46,660 nucleotides of DNA from Zoogloea sp041904905 (GCF_041904905.1 NZ_JAYRMI010000027.1:1-46660); one strand, 5' to 3'. Counted from the first letter of the stretch, positions 16,168-25,015 are shown. Notes: generated by a model from the sequence alone, not told the origin. Program-made: numbers and translations.

Positions 16168-17310
16168 TCAGCCGGCGAGATGGGCGAGGATCGGGTTGAG
16201 CATGGCGGCGCCAAGGCGCTTGCTGCGCTCGCCGTTCCAGCCGGTGACGCCGTCGGGCAGGTTGGCGTTGTCCTTGAAGGGCATCTCGAGGGTGATCGAC
16301 ACGCAGCCGAAGCGGTGGGCGACCCACTTCGAGGCGAGGGTCAGCAGCTCGTCCTGGAAGCGCCCGGCCAGATAGCCGTGTTCGGTCTGGAAATCCGGGC
16401 TGGCAGCCTGGAAGGCTTCGACGAAGCGGGCCTGGCGGGCGCGCTGCACGTCGGAGAAGCCCGGCACCTCTTCGGCGGTGGAGAAGAACACGTAGGGCAG
16501 CGCCTCGTCGCCGTGGATGTCGAGGAAGAGTTCGACTCCGCTCGCTTCCATGGCCTGACGCACCCGCAGCACCTCGGGGCTGCGGGTGGGGCTGGGGTCG
16601 CGCCACTCGCGGTTGAGGTTGGCGCCGGCGGCGTTGGTGCGCAGGTTGCCGCGGATGGCGCCGTCCGGGTTCATGTTGGGCACCACGTACAGCACGGCCT
16701 TCTCGCGGATGCGCCGGGCCACCGCGTCGGCTGCGTCGAGCAGGCGCTCGAGCAGGCCTTCGACGAACCACTCGGCCATGCTTTCGCCCGGATGCTGGCG
16801 GGCGACGATCCAGATCGGCCGCTTGCCCGGGCCGGCGCGCCCGACGGTGACGAGGTCGAGATCGCGCCCATCCACGGTGGCGCCCAGATTGGTGACGGAG
16901 GCGAAGGGCGACATCTCGACCCGCCCCAGCAAATCCAGGTGACGCTCGTGGGAGTACGGCTCGAAGTAGGCGTAGTAGATGCTGTTGCGCTCGGGCCGGT
17001 GTTCGACGATGAGCTGGCCGTTTTCAAAGCGCGTGCCGGCGATGCGGAACCAGTGGCGGCGGTCGTAGGAGGCGACGCAGCGGTAGCCGGGCCAGCCGTC
17101 GGGATAGGCGGCGTCGGCGGCGTTCTCGAAAATGAGGCGCACGTCCTGCCCGGCCGCGCCGTGGAGCCGGAAGTGGAACCACTGGCGGAAGGTCGAATCG
17201 CCATCCACGCCCTGATCGGCCCGCAGGCGCAGGCGGATGTCGTCGGGGCGGTCGATGGCGAGCACCTCGATGGCGCCGGCGTCGAAATTGCTGCTGATGC
17301 GGAGGGTCAT
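16168..17310 (-). CDS. M14-family zinc carboxypeptidase, cytosolic type
   Basis: A 380-residue protein. About 130 residues of N-terminal beta-rich domain precede an M14 catalytic domain. Zinc ligands are visible: His173 and Glu176 in RQHPGESMAEW and His266 in LFLDIHGDE. The substrate Arg lies in NLNREW (Arg234), and the catalytic Glu is Glu342 in SITLEMPFKD. No signal peptide is seen. The architecture matches bacterial relatives of cytosolic carboxypeptidases that trim C-terminal residues; the bacterial substrate is unknown. It begins 13 bases after the DUF445 gene, so it is probably last in the relA operon. Confidence 0.9.
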   Translation of the reverse strand: MTLRISSNFDAGAIEVLAIDRPDDIRLRLRADQGVDGDSTFRQWFHFRLHGAAGQDVRLIFENAADAAYPDGWPGYRCVASYDRRHWFRIAGTRFENGQLIVEHRPERNSIYYAYFEPYSHERHLDLLGRVEMSPFASVTNLGATVDGRDLDLVTVGRAGPGKRPIWIVARQHPGESMAEWFVEGLLERLLDAADAVARRIREKAVLYVVPNMNPDGAIRGNLRTNAAGANLNREWRDPSPTRSPEVLRVRQAMEASGVELFLDIHGDEALPYVFFSTAEEVPGFSDVQRARQARFVEAFQAASPDFQTEHGYLAGRFQDELLTLASKWVAHRFGCVSITLEMPFKDNANLPDGVTGWNGERSKRLGAAMLNPILAHLAG

Positions 17311-17323
17311 GGCGAGGCGGAAA

Positions 17324-18592
17324 TCAGCCGATGAGGTGGGTGACGGCGTACAGCACGAGACCGATCAGGCCGCCGACGAGGGTGCCGTTGAGCCGGATGA
17401 ACTGCAGGTCGCGGCCGACGCTCTGCTCGATCTCGCGCACCAGGTCGTCGTCGTTCCAGGCCCGCACGGTGCCGGCGATGTGGCGCGACAGCCCTTCGCG
17501 CAGCTCGGGCGCCAGGGCTTCGACGCTGTGCTCGATGTGCTCGTTGACCGAATCCCGCAGGGCCGGGTTGGTGGCGAGGCTGGCACCGATGGCGCCGGCC
17601 ACCGAGGCGATCTTGCGGCGCACGCGGGACTCCGGCTTGCCCAGGTCGCGCGCCAGCCAGCCGCGCAGGTCGTCCCACAAGCCCTGCAGGTAGGTGCCGA
17701 CGCCGGGGTGAGCGAGGAAATCCCGCTTGGCCTGCTCGATGCGGGCGCGGAAGCCCTCGTCGTGCTGAAGGCGCTCGATGTAGCGCTGGATCACCTCGTC
17801 GAAGGCTGCGCGGCGCGGGTGGTTGGGGTCCTTGGCCACCTCTTCGAGCAGGCCGTTTACGCCGCCCACGATGCCGTGAGCCACCTTCTCGCCCAGCTCG
17901 GCGGGGTTGATGCCGACGAGACCCAGCATGGCGACGATCTTCGGGTACTCCTTGTTGGCCACGTCCACGATCATGCCGGCGAAGCCCTGCTGCACGCCGG
18001 GCTGGCCCAGCCAGTCGGCCAGCTTGGCGAGGCCGTCGTCAAGCAGGCCCTGGTGGCGGCGATCTTCGGTGAGCAGGTTGAGGATGCGCCCCACCGTGCC
18101 GGCCAGGTCGAGATCGCCGGCGCGGCGGCGCAGAGCGTGGAGGATCAGCCGGCGGACCCGCCGGTCGTCCATGAAATCCAGCGACTGCACCGCCACCACC
18201 GCCAGCCGGTCGGCCAGCAGGCGGGCGTTGCGCTCGTCCTGCAGCCAGGCGGCGATGCGTTCGGCCGGGTTGGCGGCGCGCAGGCGGCTGACCAGCGAGT
18301 GGGTGTCGAGGAACTTGTCGCGGATGAACACCGCCAGGTTGTCGGCCAGCCGTGCCTTGTTGCGGGGCAGGATGGCGGTGTGGGGAATCGGCAGGCCAAG
18401 CGGCCGGCGGAACAGCGCCACCACCGCAAACCAGTCGGCCAGAGCGCCGATCATCGCCGCCTCGGCGAAGGCCGCCAGCCAGGGCAGGCCTTCGCGGCGG
18501 GCGAAGACGAACAGCACCGTGACGGCCACCAGCAGGCCGGTGGCGAGGAACTTCATGCGGGCCAGCGCGGCCGCCTTCTCGGGAGATGCCAT
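17324..18592 (-). CDS. DUF445 family membrane protein
   Basis: A 422-residue DUF445 protein. It has hydrophobic segments near the N-terminus (FLATGLLVAVTVLFVFA, then AEAAMIGALADWFAVVALFRRPLG) and a final transmembrane helix (NGTLVGGLIGLVLYAVTHLIG). A long, charged, mainly helical middle lies between them. The GALADWFAVVALFRRP segment is typical of the family. The molecular role of DUF445 is not settled. It sits 14 bases after yaaA and 13 before the carboxypeptidase. Confidence 0.9.
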   Translation of the reverse strand: MASPEKAAALARMKFLATGLLVAVTVLFVFARREGLPWLAAFAEAAMIGALADWFAVVALFRRPLGLPIPHTAILPRNKARLADNLAVFIRDKFLDTHSLVSRLRAANPAERIAAWLQDERNARLLADRLAVVAVQSLDFMDDRRVRRLILHALRRRAGDLDLAGTVGRILNLLTEDRRHQGLLDDGLAKLADWLGQPGVQQGFAGMIVDVANKEYPKIVAMLGLVGINPAELGEKVAHGIVGGVNGLLEEVAKDPNHPRRAAFDEVIQRYIERLQHDEGFRARIEQAKRDFLAHPGVGTYLQGLWDDLRGWLARDLGKPESRVRRKIASVAGAIGASLATNPALRDSVNEHIEHSVEALAPELREGLSRHIAGTVRAWNDDDLVREIEQSVGRDLQFIRLNGTLVGGLIGLVLYAVTHLIG

Positions 18593-18606
18593 CTGCCCTG
18601 CCCTCC

Positions 18607-19392
18607 TCAGTCGAGCCGCCGCCGGAAGACCCAGTGGCCTTGGTCGGAGGCCTCGGGCACAAAGGCGTAGCCGTCGCTGTCGAAACCCTTGAGCTGCTCG
18701 ACCGCCTCGACGCCGTGGGCGATGGCGTAGCGGGCCATCAGGCCGCGGGCGCGCTTGGCGTAGAAGCTGATGATCTTGTAGCGCCCGCCCTTCCAGTCTT
18801 CAAACGCCACGTTGAGCAGCCGCCCCTTGAGCTTGGCCGGCTTGACCGACTTGAAGTATTCCTCGGAAGCCAGGTTAACCAGCACCGGCTCGCGCCCGGC
18901 GTCGGCCTCGTCGGCCAGCAGCCGGTTGAGGGCGTCGGTCTGGGTCATGCCCCAGAAGGCGTACAGATCCTTGCCACGGCCGTTCTTGAAGCGGGTGCCC
19001 ATTTCCAGGCGGTAAGCCTGCATCAGATCCAGCGGCCGCAGCAGGCCGTAGAGCCCGGAGAGGATGCGCAGGTGGCGCTGGGCGTAGTCGAGCTGGGCTT
19101 CGGTGAGGGTGCGGGCGTCGAGGCCGTCGTAGACGTCGCCGTTGAAGGCAAGCACCGCCGGGCGGGCGTTGTCGGGCGAGAACGGGCGCGACCACTCGGC
19201 GTAGCGGGCCACGTTGAGGGCGGCGAGTTGATCGGACAGGCTCATCAGCTCGGCCACCTGGGCGTGGGAGAGCGCGCGCAGGCCGTCGATCAGCTCGGCG
19301 GCGTCGTCGAGGTAGTCGGGCTGGGTGTGACGGGCGGTGACGAGCGGCGTCGCGTAGTCGAGCGCCTTGGCGGGGGACAGCACGAAGATCAT
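18607..19392 (-). CDS. yaaA: YaaA peroxide-stress protein
   Basis: A 261-residue YaaA (DUF328/UPF0246) protein beginning MIFVLSPAKALDY. Conserved segments include FNGDVYDGLDA, LRILSGLYGLLRPLDLMQAYRLEMG, NLASEEYFKSV and the C-terminal ISFYAKRARGLMARY. In E. coli YaaA lowers intracellular free iron during hydrogen peroxide stress and binds DNA. The length is normal for the family. It follows the CDF gene by 23 bases and precedes the DUF445 gene by 14. Confidence 0.95.
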   Translation of the reverse strand: MIFVLSPAKALDYATPLVTARHTQPDYLDDAAELIDGLRALSHAQVAELMSLSDQLAALNVARYAEWSRPFSPDNARPAVLAFNGDVYDGLDARTLTEAQLDYAQRHLRILSGLYGLLRPLDLMQAYRLEMGTRFKNGRGKDLYAFWGMTQTDALNRLLADEADAGREPVLVNLASEEYFKSVKPAKLKGRLLNVAFEDWKGGRYKIISFYAKRARGLMARYAIAHGVEAVEQLKGFDSDGYAFVPEASDQGHWVFRRRLD

Positions 19393-19415
19393 GGTGCAAG
19401 CAAAACCGTGGAAAT

Positions 19416-20288
19416 TCAGGTGAGGGGTTCGAGGTGGGTGGTCACCTCGGTGCCGGGCAGGGCCGCGGCCAGGGCGGATTCTATTTCGTCCAGCAGCGCG
19501 TGGCCCTCGCGCACCGTCCAGTCGCCGGGCACCAGCACCGTGAGCTGGACGAAGGCCGACACGCCGGCCCGGCGGCTGCGCAGGTTGCGATAGCCCACGC
19601 CGCGGGCCCGGAAGCTGTCGAGCACTGCTTCGGCCCGGGCCAGGGCGTCGGGCTCCAGGCTGCGGTCCATCAGCCCATCCACCGACTCGCCCACCAGCCG
19701 GATGGCCTCGCGGGTGATGTTGAGGCCCACCGCGATGGCGATCAGCGGGTCGAGGGCGAGCCAGCCCGTCCACGCCACCAGCGCCACCCCGGCGATGACC
19801 CCGGCGGAGGTCCACACATCGGTCATGAGGTGGCGCGAGTCGGCCTTGAGGGCGATGGAGTTGAAGCGCTCGCCGGCGCGGCCCAGCACCCGGGCCACCG
19901 CCAGGTTGATGGCCGTGGCCACCGCCGACCAGGCCAGCCCCCAGCCCGGCGATTCGATGGGCCGGGGCTGAATCAGCCGCTCGGCGCCGGCCCACACGAT
20001 GCCGACGGCGGCCCCCAGGATCAGGATGCCCTCGAAGCCGCTGGAGAAGTATTCGGCCTTGCCGTGGCCGAACGGGTGCCCCCGATCGGCCGGCGCCCGG
20101 GTGACGACGATCATCCACAGGGCGAACGAGGCCCCGGCCAGATTGACGAAGGATTCCAGCGCATCCGAGAGCAGCCCGACCGAGCCGGTGATCCACCAGG
20201 CGAAGGCCTTGAGGGCGATGGTGGAGACCGCCGCGGCGATCGACAGCCATGCAAAGTGGTGGCGGTCCAGGCCGGCGCCGACGGTCAT
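19416..20288 (-). CDS. Cation diffusion facilitator (CDF) metal exporter
   Basis: A 290-residue CDF transporter of the inner membrane, which exports divalent metals in exchange for protons. Six transmembrane segments occupy about residues 10-200. Metal-site motifs are LLSDALESFVN in TM2 and DSRHLMTDVWTS in TM5 (an H-x3-D arrangement, typical of Zn/Cd members), and the loop HPFGHGKAEY is conserved. A C-terminal ferredoxin-like cytoplasmic domain covers about 205-290. It starts 3 bases after the relA stop. Zinc, cadmium or iron are possible substrates; the neighbouring yaaA makes a metal/oxidative-stress link tempting but unproven. Confidence 0.92.
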   Translation of the reverse strand: MTVGAGLDRHHFAWLSIAAAVSTIALKAFAWWITGSVGLLSDALESFVNLAGASFALWMIVVTRAPADRGHPFGHGKAEYFSSGFEGILILGAAVGIVWAGAERLIQPRPIESPGWGLAWSAVATAINLAVARVLGRAGERFNSIALKADSRHLMTDVWTSAGVIAGVALVAWTGWLALDPLIAIAVGLNITREAIRLVGESVDGLMDRSLEPDALARAEAVLDSFRARGVGYRNLRSRRAGVSAFVQLTVLVPGDWTVREGHALLDEIESALAAALPGTEVTTHLEPLT

Positions 20289-20291
20289 CGC

Positions 20292-22499
20292 TCAGCCACG
20301 CTCCACGTCGGTGACGCCCTTCACCTCGCGGATCAGGGTGAGGGCCCGCTGGATCTGCTGCACGCCCTGCACCTCGAGGGTGAAACGCATCCGCGCCGCG
20401 CCCTTGCGGCTGAGGGTGTTCACCGCGATCACGTTGAGGCGCTCCTTGGAGAGCACCTCGGAGATGTCGCGCAGCAGCCCCTGGCGGTCCATCGCGTGGG
20501 CTAGGATGTCCACCGGGAACACCGCGTCCTTCGCCGCGCTGCGCCCGCTGCCGCCCCACTCCGCGCTCACCAGCCGCTCGGGATGGCGTTTGACCAGCGA
20601 CTGGAAGTCGCGGCACTCGACCCGGTGAATCGATACACCCCGGCCGCGGGTGACGTAGCCTTGTATCGCATCCGGCGGCGCCGGCTTGCAGCAGCGGCCC
20701 AGCGAGGTCATCAGCTTGCCGACCCCGACGATGAGGATGGTGTCGCCCGCGTCGCCCGCGTGGCTCTGGCCGATGACGACCTCGGGCTCCTCGGGGGCGG
20801 ATTCGTCCGCGTCGGCACCACGCAGGGCGGTCTGGATCGCCCGCGGGCCCACCTCGCCCCGGCCGGCGGCGATGAACAGCGCCTCGGCGTTCTTGAAGCC
20901 CAGCCGGGTGGCAAGCTCGTCGATGTTGGCCTGGCCGTGGCCTTCGCGCTGGATTTCCTTCACCAGCACGCTGCGCCCGCGCACCAGCATCTCCTCTTCT
21001 TCGAGGGCGCTGAAGTACTGCTTGATCTTCTGCTTGGCGCGCGGCGTGGCCACGTAGCCCTGCTGCGGGTTGAGCCAGTCGCGGGACGGCCCGCCCTCCT
21101 TGGTGGACATGATCTCCACCGTCTGGCCGTTCTCCAGGGGCGTGTTGAGGGTGACCAGCTGGCCATTGACCTTGGCACCCCGGCAGCGGTGCCCCAGATC
21201 GGTGTGCACCCGGTAGGCGAAGTCGATGGGCGTGGCGCCGCGGGGCATGTCGATCACGCGGCCCTGGGGCGTGAGCACGTAGATGGTGTCGTCCAGCGAG
21301 GCGCGCTTGAACTGCTCCACCCAGTCGGCGGCGTCGGTCACCTCGTCGCGCCACGACAGCAGGCTGCGCAGCAGGGCGATCTTCTCGTCGTAGTCGCTGC
21401 TCGCGGCGCTGCCGCTGCCTTCCTTGTAGCGCCAGTGGGCCGCCACGCCCAGCTCGGCGTGGTTGTGCATGCCGTGGGTGCGGATCTGCACCTCCAGAGC
21501 GCGGCCGTCGGCGGCATACACCGCGGTGTGCAGCGACTGGTAGTTGTTGCCCTTGGGCATCGAGATGTAGTCGTCGAACTCCTTGGGGATCGGCGTCCAG
21601 ATCTGGTGCACGATGCCCAGCACCGCGTAGCAGTCCTTCACCTCATCCACCAGCACCCGCAGCGCCCGCACGTCGAAGATCTGCGAGAAATCCAGGCGCT
21701 TGGCGCGCATCTTGTTGTAGATGCTGTAGATGTGCTTGGGCCGGCCATACACCTCGGCCTTGATGCCGATGGCGGCGATCTCGCTCTTGAGGCGCGCCAC
21801 CGCATCGACGATGAACTGCTCGCGCTCCACCCGCCGCTCGTCGAGCATCCGGGCGATGCGCTTGTAGGTGTCGGGCTCCAGGAAGCGGAAGGACAGATCC
21901 TCCAGCTCCCACTTGAGCTGCCAGATGCCCAGCCGGTTGGCCAGCGGCGCGTAGATGTCGAGGCTCTCGCGGGCGATGGACTCGCGGATCGGGCCCGGGT
22001 GGTCGGTGAAATAACGCAGGGTTTGCGTGCGCGAGGCCACCCGCAGCAGCACCACGCGGATATCCTCGACCATCGCCAGCAGCATCTTGCGCAGCACCTC
22101 GCTCTGGGCGCGGATCTCGGGGGCGCTGGTGGAGGTGGTCATGCGGGTGATGACGCGCAGCCCGTTGAGGCGCCGCAGGCCATCCACCAGCCGCGCGACG
22201 CCGTCCCCGAAGCGGGCGGTGATCTCGTCGGTGGGGTGAAGCAGCACGTCGCCCACGGCGAAGCACAGGGCGGCGACCCGCGCGTCGGCATCGAGGCGCA
22301 GCGACGCCGCGATGAGGGCGGTGCCCAGCGCGTGGGGCCACACCGGCTCACGGGTGCCAAGGCTGCGCTCGGCATAAAGGCCCTGGACCCACTCATGGGC
22401 TTCGCCCACCCGGCGGACGTCGTCGGGAAGCAAGCCTTCGCAGAGCAGGGCGAGGGTGGAGGATGCGGACTGGGAAATCGAGTGCGTAACGGCGACCAT
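20292..22499 (-). CDS. relA: RelA, monofunctional (p)ppGpp synthetase
   Basis: A 735-residue RelA/SpoT homologue. The N-terminal hydrolase region is degenerate: the HD and ED catalytic motifs are absent (AALCFAVGDVLLHPTDEITA). The synthetase domain is intact (GRPKHIYSIYNKM, then PKEFDDYISMPKGNNYQSLH). The EFDD at 307-310 is the acidic ExDD form found in synthetase-only RelA, unlike the RxKD of bifunctional SpoT. TGS (IYVLTPQGRVIDMPRGATPIDF), a zinc-finger-type region (GRCCKPAPPDAIQGY) and a C-terminal ACT domain follow. The protein should bind stalled ribosomes and make (p)ppGpp during amino-acid starvation. The TATAGGATAAT stretch just upstream of the ATG at 22499 may hold the -10, leaving a very short leader. 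Confidence 0.96.
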   Translation of the reverse strand: MVAVTHSISQSASSTLALLCEGLLPDDVRRVGEAHEWVQGLYAERSLGTREPVWPHALGTALIAASLRLDADARVAALCFAVGDVLLHPTDEITARFGDGVARLVDGLRRLNGLRVITRMTTSTSAPEIRAQSEVLRKMLLAMVEDIRVVLLRVASRTQTLRYFTDHPGPIRESIARESLDIYAPLANRLGIWQLKWELEDLSFRFLEPDTYKRIARMLDERRVEREQFIVDAVARLKSEIAAIGIKAEVYGRPKHIYSIYNKMRAKRLDFSQIFDVRALRVLVDEVKDCYAVLGIVHQIWTPIPKEFDDYISMPKGNNYQSLHTAVYAADGRALEVQIRTHGMHNHAELGVAAHWRYKEGSGSAASSDYDEKIALLRSLLSWRDEVTDAADWVEQFKRASLDDTIYVLTPQGRVIDMPRGATPIDFAYRVHTDLGHRCRGAKVNGQLVTLNTPLENGQTVEIMSTKEGGPSRDWLNPQQGYVATPRAKQKIKQYFSALEEEEMLVRGRSVLVKEIQREGHGQANIDELATRLGFKNAEALFIAAGRGEVGPRAIQTALRGADADESAPEEPEVVIGQSHAGDAGDTILIVGVGKLMTSLGRCCKPAPPDAIQGYVTRGRGVSIHRVECRDFQSLVKRHPERLVSAEWGGSGRSAAKDAVFPVDILAHAMDRQGLLRDISEVLSKERLNVIAVNTLSRKGAARMRFTLEVQGVQQIQRALTLIREVKGVTDVERG

Positions 22500-22612
22500 G
22501 CCGACATTATCCTATAGGCTGCCGTTGCAGCGTTTGATCTTGATCGTATCGGCGGTGACGGGCAACCCGCCCTATCCCGCCAACCCGCCCCTTCGACCAG
22601 CGATTCCGCCCG

Positions 22613-23392
22613 ATGTTCTCCGCCCTTCGAAACTGGCGCCGCCGCCGCGCCGCCGACCGGATGCAGGTTCCCCCCGAGCAGTGGAGCCGCGTCGAAGCCC
22701 GCCTGCCCTTCCTCGCCTACCTGCCGCCGGAGGATCGCCCGAGCCTGCGCCGGATGGCGCTGGAGTTCCTCGCCGACAAGGAAGTCCACGGCGCCGAGGG
22801 CCTCGTCGTCACCGACGACATGCTGCTCTCCATCGCCCTGCAGGCCTGCCTGCCGGTGCTGCACATCGGCCTCGACGCCTACGCCGACTGGGTGGGCATC
22901 GTGGTGTACCCGGGCGACTTCGTGATCCCCCGCAGCTTCGTCGACGAAGACGGGGTGGTGCACGAATACGACGACGAGGTGCTGGGCGAAGCCTGGGAAG
23001 GCGGTCCGGTGATCCTGTCGTGGTTCGACGACGACGAGGCCCTCGACGGCATCAACGTGGTGATCCACGAGTTCGCCCACAAGCTCGACATGGGCAACGG
23101 CGAGGTGGACGGCTTCCCCGCCCTGCCCGCCGACATGAGCCCCGAAGCCTGGGCGGCGGCCTTCCGGCCCGCCTACGACGACTTCTGCCAGCGGGTGGAC
23201 GACGGCGAAGACACCGCCCTCGACCCCTATGGCGCCGACCACCCGTCGGAGTTCTTTGCGGTGATGAGCGAGGCCTTCTTCGAGACCCCGGGGCTGCTGC
23301 GCCAGCAGTATCCGGCCGTCTACGGGCAGCTCTCCCGCTATTTCCGCCAGGACCCAGCGCAGCGCGAAACGCCGCCCGCACCACCCCGATAG
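22613..23392 (+). CDS. mtfA: MtfA-type M90 zinc peptidase
   Basis: A 259-residue M90 metallopeptidase. The zinc motif is HEFAHKLD (His152, Glu153, His156), with a downstream acidic segment SEFFAVMSEAFFE (213-225) that supplies the third ligand. In E. coli MtfA binds the repressor Mlc and so affects glucose PTS expression; it also has aminopeptidase activity. No signal peptide is present, consistent with a cytosolic enzyme. It is divergent from relA with a 113-base shared upstream region. The protein ends in a Pro-rich tail. Confidence 0.93.
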   Translation: MFSALRNWRRRRAADRMQVPPEQWSRVEARLPFLAYLPPEDRPSLRRMALEFLADKEVHGAEGLVVTDDMLLSIALQACLPVLHIGLDAYADWVGIVVYPGDFVIPRSFVDEDGVVHEYDDEVLGEAWEGGPVILSWFDDDEALDGINVVIHEFAHKLDMGNGEVDGFPALPADMSPEAWAAAFRPAYDDFCQRVDDGEDTALDPYGADHPSEFFAVMSEAFFETPGLLRQQYPAVYGQLSRYFRQDPAQRETPPAPPR

Positions 23393-23410
23393 CATCGCCG
23401 AAACAAAACT

Positions 23411-23439
23411 TTGCTAGTTGGCCGGGGGCTGTCTAAAGT
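23411..23439 (+). promoter_or_regulatory. Candidate sigma-70 promoter for the host-attachment gene
   Basis: TTGCTA (23411-23416) and TAAAGT (23434-23439) are separated by 17 bases, 45 bases before the ATG at 23484. The gene also has its own ribosome-binding site (GGAG). Confidence 0.45.
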
Positions 23440-23483
23440 GATTAGGCCGTTGTGGCATTTCCGACAAAACTGGAGCGTGATTC

Positions 23484-23924
23484 ATGGCCATTACCTGGAT
23501 TCTGGTTGCCAACGCAAGCCTCGCCCGTCTGTACGCGAACTTCGGCCCCAAGCAGGGGCTCAAGCTCGTCAAGGAACTCGTCCATCCCGAGAGCCGCATG
23601 AAGAATTCCGAGCTGTCCTCCGACCGCGCCGGCCAGATGCAGGCCAGCGGCAGCGGTCATGGCGCCCGCGAGCAGCAGACCCCACCCAAGCTCAACGCCG
23701 CCAAGCAGTTCGCCCAGGCTCTGGCCAAGGAGCTTTACCTCGGCCGCAGCCGCAACGAGTTCGCCCGCGCGATCCTCGTCGCGCCGCCGTCTTTCATGGG
23801 CATGCTCAACGCCAACCTCGACGGCCCGACCGCCCAGATGGTCACCGACCGCCTCGAAAAGGACTACACCAAGACCACCGAACCCGCCCTCCGGGGCCAC
23901 CTCGGAAACTGCATCCTCGTCTGA
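23484..23924 (+). CDS. Host attachment family protein
   Basis: A 146-residue protein matching the family annotated as required for attachment to host cells. Characteristic parts are the N-terminal TWILVANASLARLYA, the HPESRMKNSEL and DRAGQ segments, the YLGRSRNEFARAILVAPPSF core and the C-terminal DRLEKDYTKTT. Despite the family name, the fold is cytosolic with no export signal, and the function in free-living bacteria is unclear. A sigma-70-like promoter and a GGAG ribosome-binding site precede it and a hairpin follows, so it is probably monocistronic. Confidence 0.9.
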   Translation: MAITWILVANASLARLYANFGPKQGLKLVKELVHPESRMKNSELSSDRAGQMQASGSGHGAREQQTPPKLNAAKQFAQALAKELYLGRSRNEFARAILVAPPSFMGMLNANLDGPTAQMVTDRLEKDYTKTTEPALRGHLGNCILV

Positions 23925-24005
23925 CCTCCCCGCGTGCCCCTCGGGCTCCGGCGGCCTGAAACGCCCCGGACATCCTTTTCCCGCCCGAGGGAAACACCGC
24001 GCTTT

Positions 24006-24043
24006 CAGGCGGATGTGATACCCGTCTCATCCGCCTGTTCTTT
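24006..24043 (+). terminator. Terminator-like hairpin after the host-attachment gene
   Basis: CAGGCGGATG (24006-24015) pairs perfectly with CATCCGCCTG (24028-24037) around a 12-base loop and is followed by ttcttt. The T-tract is imperfect, so efficiency may be moderate. Confidence 0.65.
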
Positions 24044-24110
24044 GCCTCAAACCCACCTGTAATCCGTGAGTTAGTGCCGCAGGCCGCGGCCGGCCGGAGA
24101 CCTATTCTCG

Positions 24111-24135
24111 GCGCACCCCATCAAGTTTGGTGCGC
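24111..24135 (+). promoter_or_regulatory. Hairpin covering the translation start region of the PEP-CTERM gene
   Basis: GCGCACC (24111-24117) pairs perfectly with GGTGCGC (24129-24135) around an 11-base loop. The right arm ends 3 bases before the ATG at 24139 and no clear ribosome-binding site exists outside it. If formed in the mRNA it would hinder initiation. It could alternatively be a protein-binding palindrome. Confidence 0.45.
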
Positions 24136-24138
24136 ATC

Positions 24139-24969
24139 ATGAGAAAAGAACTCCTTACCGGCCTCGCCGCCACCGTCGCCCTCCTCGCCCCGCTCGGCGC
24201 CTCTGCGGCCAGCGTGACGATCGACGGCAACTTCACCGACTGGGGCATCGCAAACAACGGCACCACGGCCGGCTGGACGCCCAAGAGCGGCGTCGTCTAC
24301 ACCGTCGAAGATCAGAGCAACGCCATGAACGGTTTCCTCAGCCCCGGCTGGGGCGGTCAGGCCTACGACGCCGAAGCCCTCTACGTCACCTGGCAGACCA
24401 AGGCCGACGGCAAGACCTACCTCGACGTGGGCATCGTCACCGGCCACGACCCCAGCACCGCCACCACCGCCAACAGCTACGGCCGTGGCGACATCGCCAT
24501 CGACTTCGGCAAGAACGGCAGCTGGGATTTCGGCATCCTCACCGCCAACCGCAGCGCCACCCTGCTGCGCGGCGACGTGGTCGCCACCGCCAACGCCGAC
24601 TGGTCCACCGGCCTGTGGAGTTCGCCCGGCGTGTTTGCGCCGGAATCCTCGCCCTACGTGACCAAGGTGGCCAGCGGCACCGACGTGGGCAATGCCAGCG
24701 TCGCGATCTCGAATGCCTTCACCAACATGGGCATCCTGGGTGGCAACCATTGGTTCTACGAAGTGGAGATTCCGGTGGATGCCTTTGGCAGCCACTGGCA
24801 CGGCATGAACCCGTCCGAAGCCTTCAGCATCCAGTGGACGATGCTGTGCGCCAACGACATCGTGGCCCTCAACGTGGCCGCCACGACCGTCCCCGAACCC
24901 GCCATTCCGGCCCTGGTGCTGACCGGCCTTGCCCTGGCCGGCCTCACCCGGCGTCGAACCCCGCACTGA
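24139..24969 (+). CDS. PEP-CTERM sorting domain protein
   Basis: A 276-residue exported protein. It has a signal peptide (LLTGLAATVALLAPLGASA) and a beta-rich body that starts with VTIDGNFTDWGIANNGT. The C-terminal sorting signal is VPEPAIPALVLTGLALAGL followed by TRRR. PEP-CTERM signals are recognised by exosortase, usually in bacteria that make extracellular polysaccharide and flocs or biofilm. No exosortase is in this window. The ATG at 24139 is preferred over the upstream TTG at 24127 because the signal peptide is then of normal length. A strong terminator follows at once, so this is a single-gene unit. Confidence 0.92.
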   Translation: MRKELLTGLAATVALLAPLGASAASVTIDGNFTDWGIANNGTTAGWTPKSGVVYTVEDQSNAMNGFLSPGWGGQAYDAEALYVTWQTKADGKTYLDVGIVTGHDPSTATTANSYGRGDIAIDFGKNGSWDFGILTANRSATLLRGDVVATANADWSTGLWSSPGVFAPESSPYVTKVASGTDVGNASVAISNAFTNMGILGGNHWFYEVEIPVDAFGSHWHGMNPSEAFSIQWTMLCANDIVALNVAATTVPEPAIPALVLTGLALAGLTRRRTPH

Positions 24970-24989
24970 AGAGCGATCTTGAAGGACTT

Positions 24990-25015
24990 GAGCCGGCACC
25001 CGCCGGCTCTTTTTT
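24990..25015 (+). terminator. Rho-independent terminator
   Basis: GAGCCGGC (24990-24997) pairs with GCCGGCTC (25002-25009) around a 4-base loop, followed by TTTTTT (25010-25015). It ends the PEP-CTERM transcript. The T-run overlaps the stop codon of the convergent thpR gene. Confidence 0.95.

Noticed and set aside
18607..21354. A 915-residue minus-strand frame ending in YaaA
   Set aside because: Only the last 261 residues are YaaA; the upstream part is the wrong frame of relA and the CDF gene.
22139..23395. A 418-residue minus-strand frame antisense to mtfA
   Set aside because: It is an antisense shadow. The mtfA frame has an intact zinc motif and normal family length.
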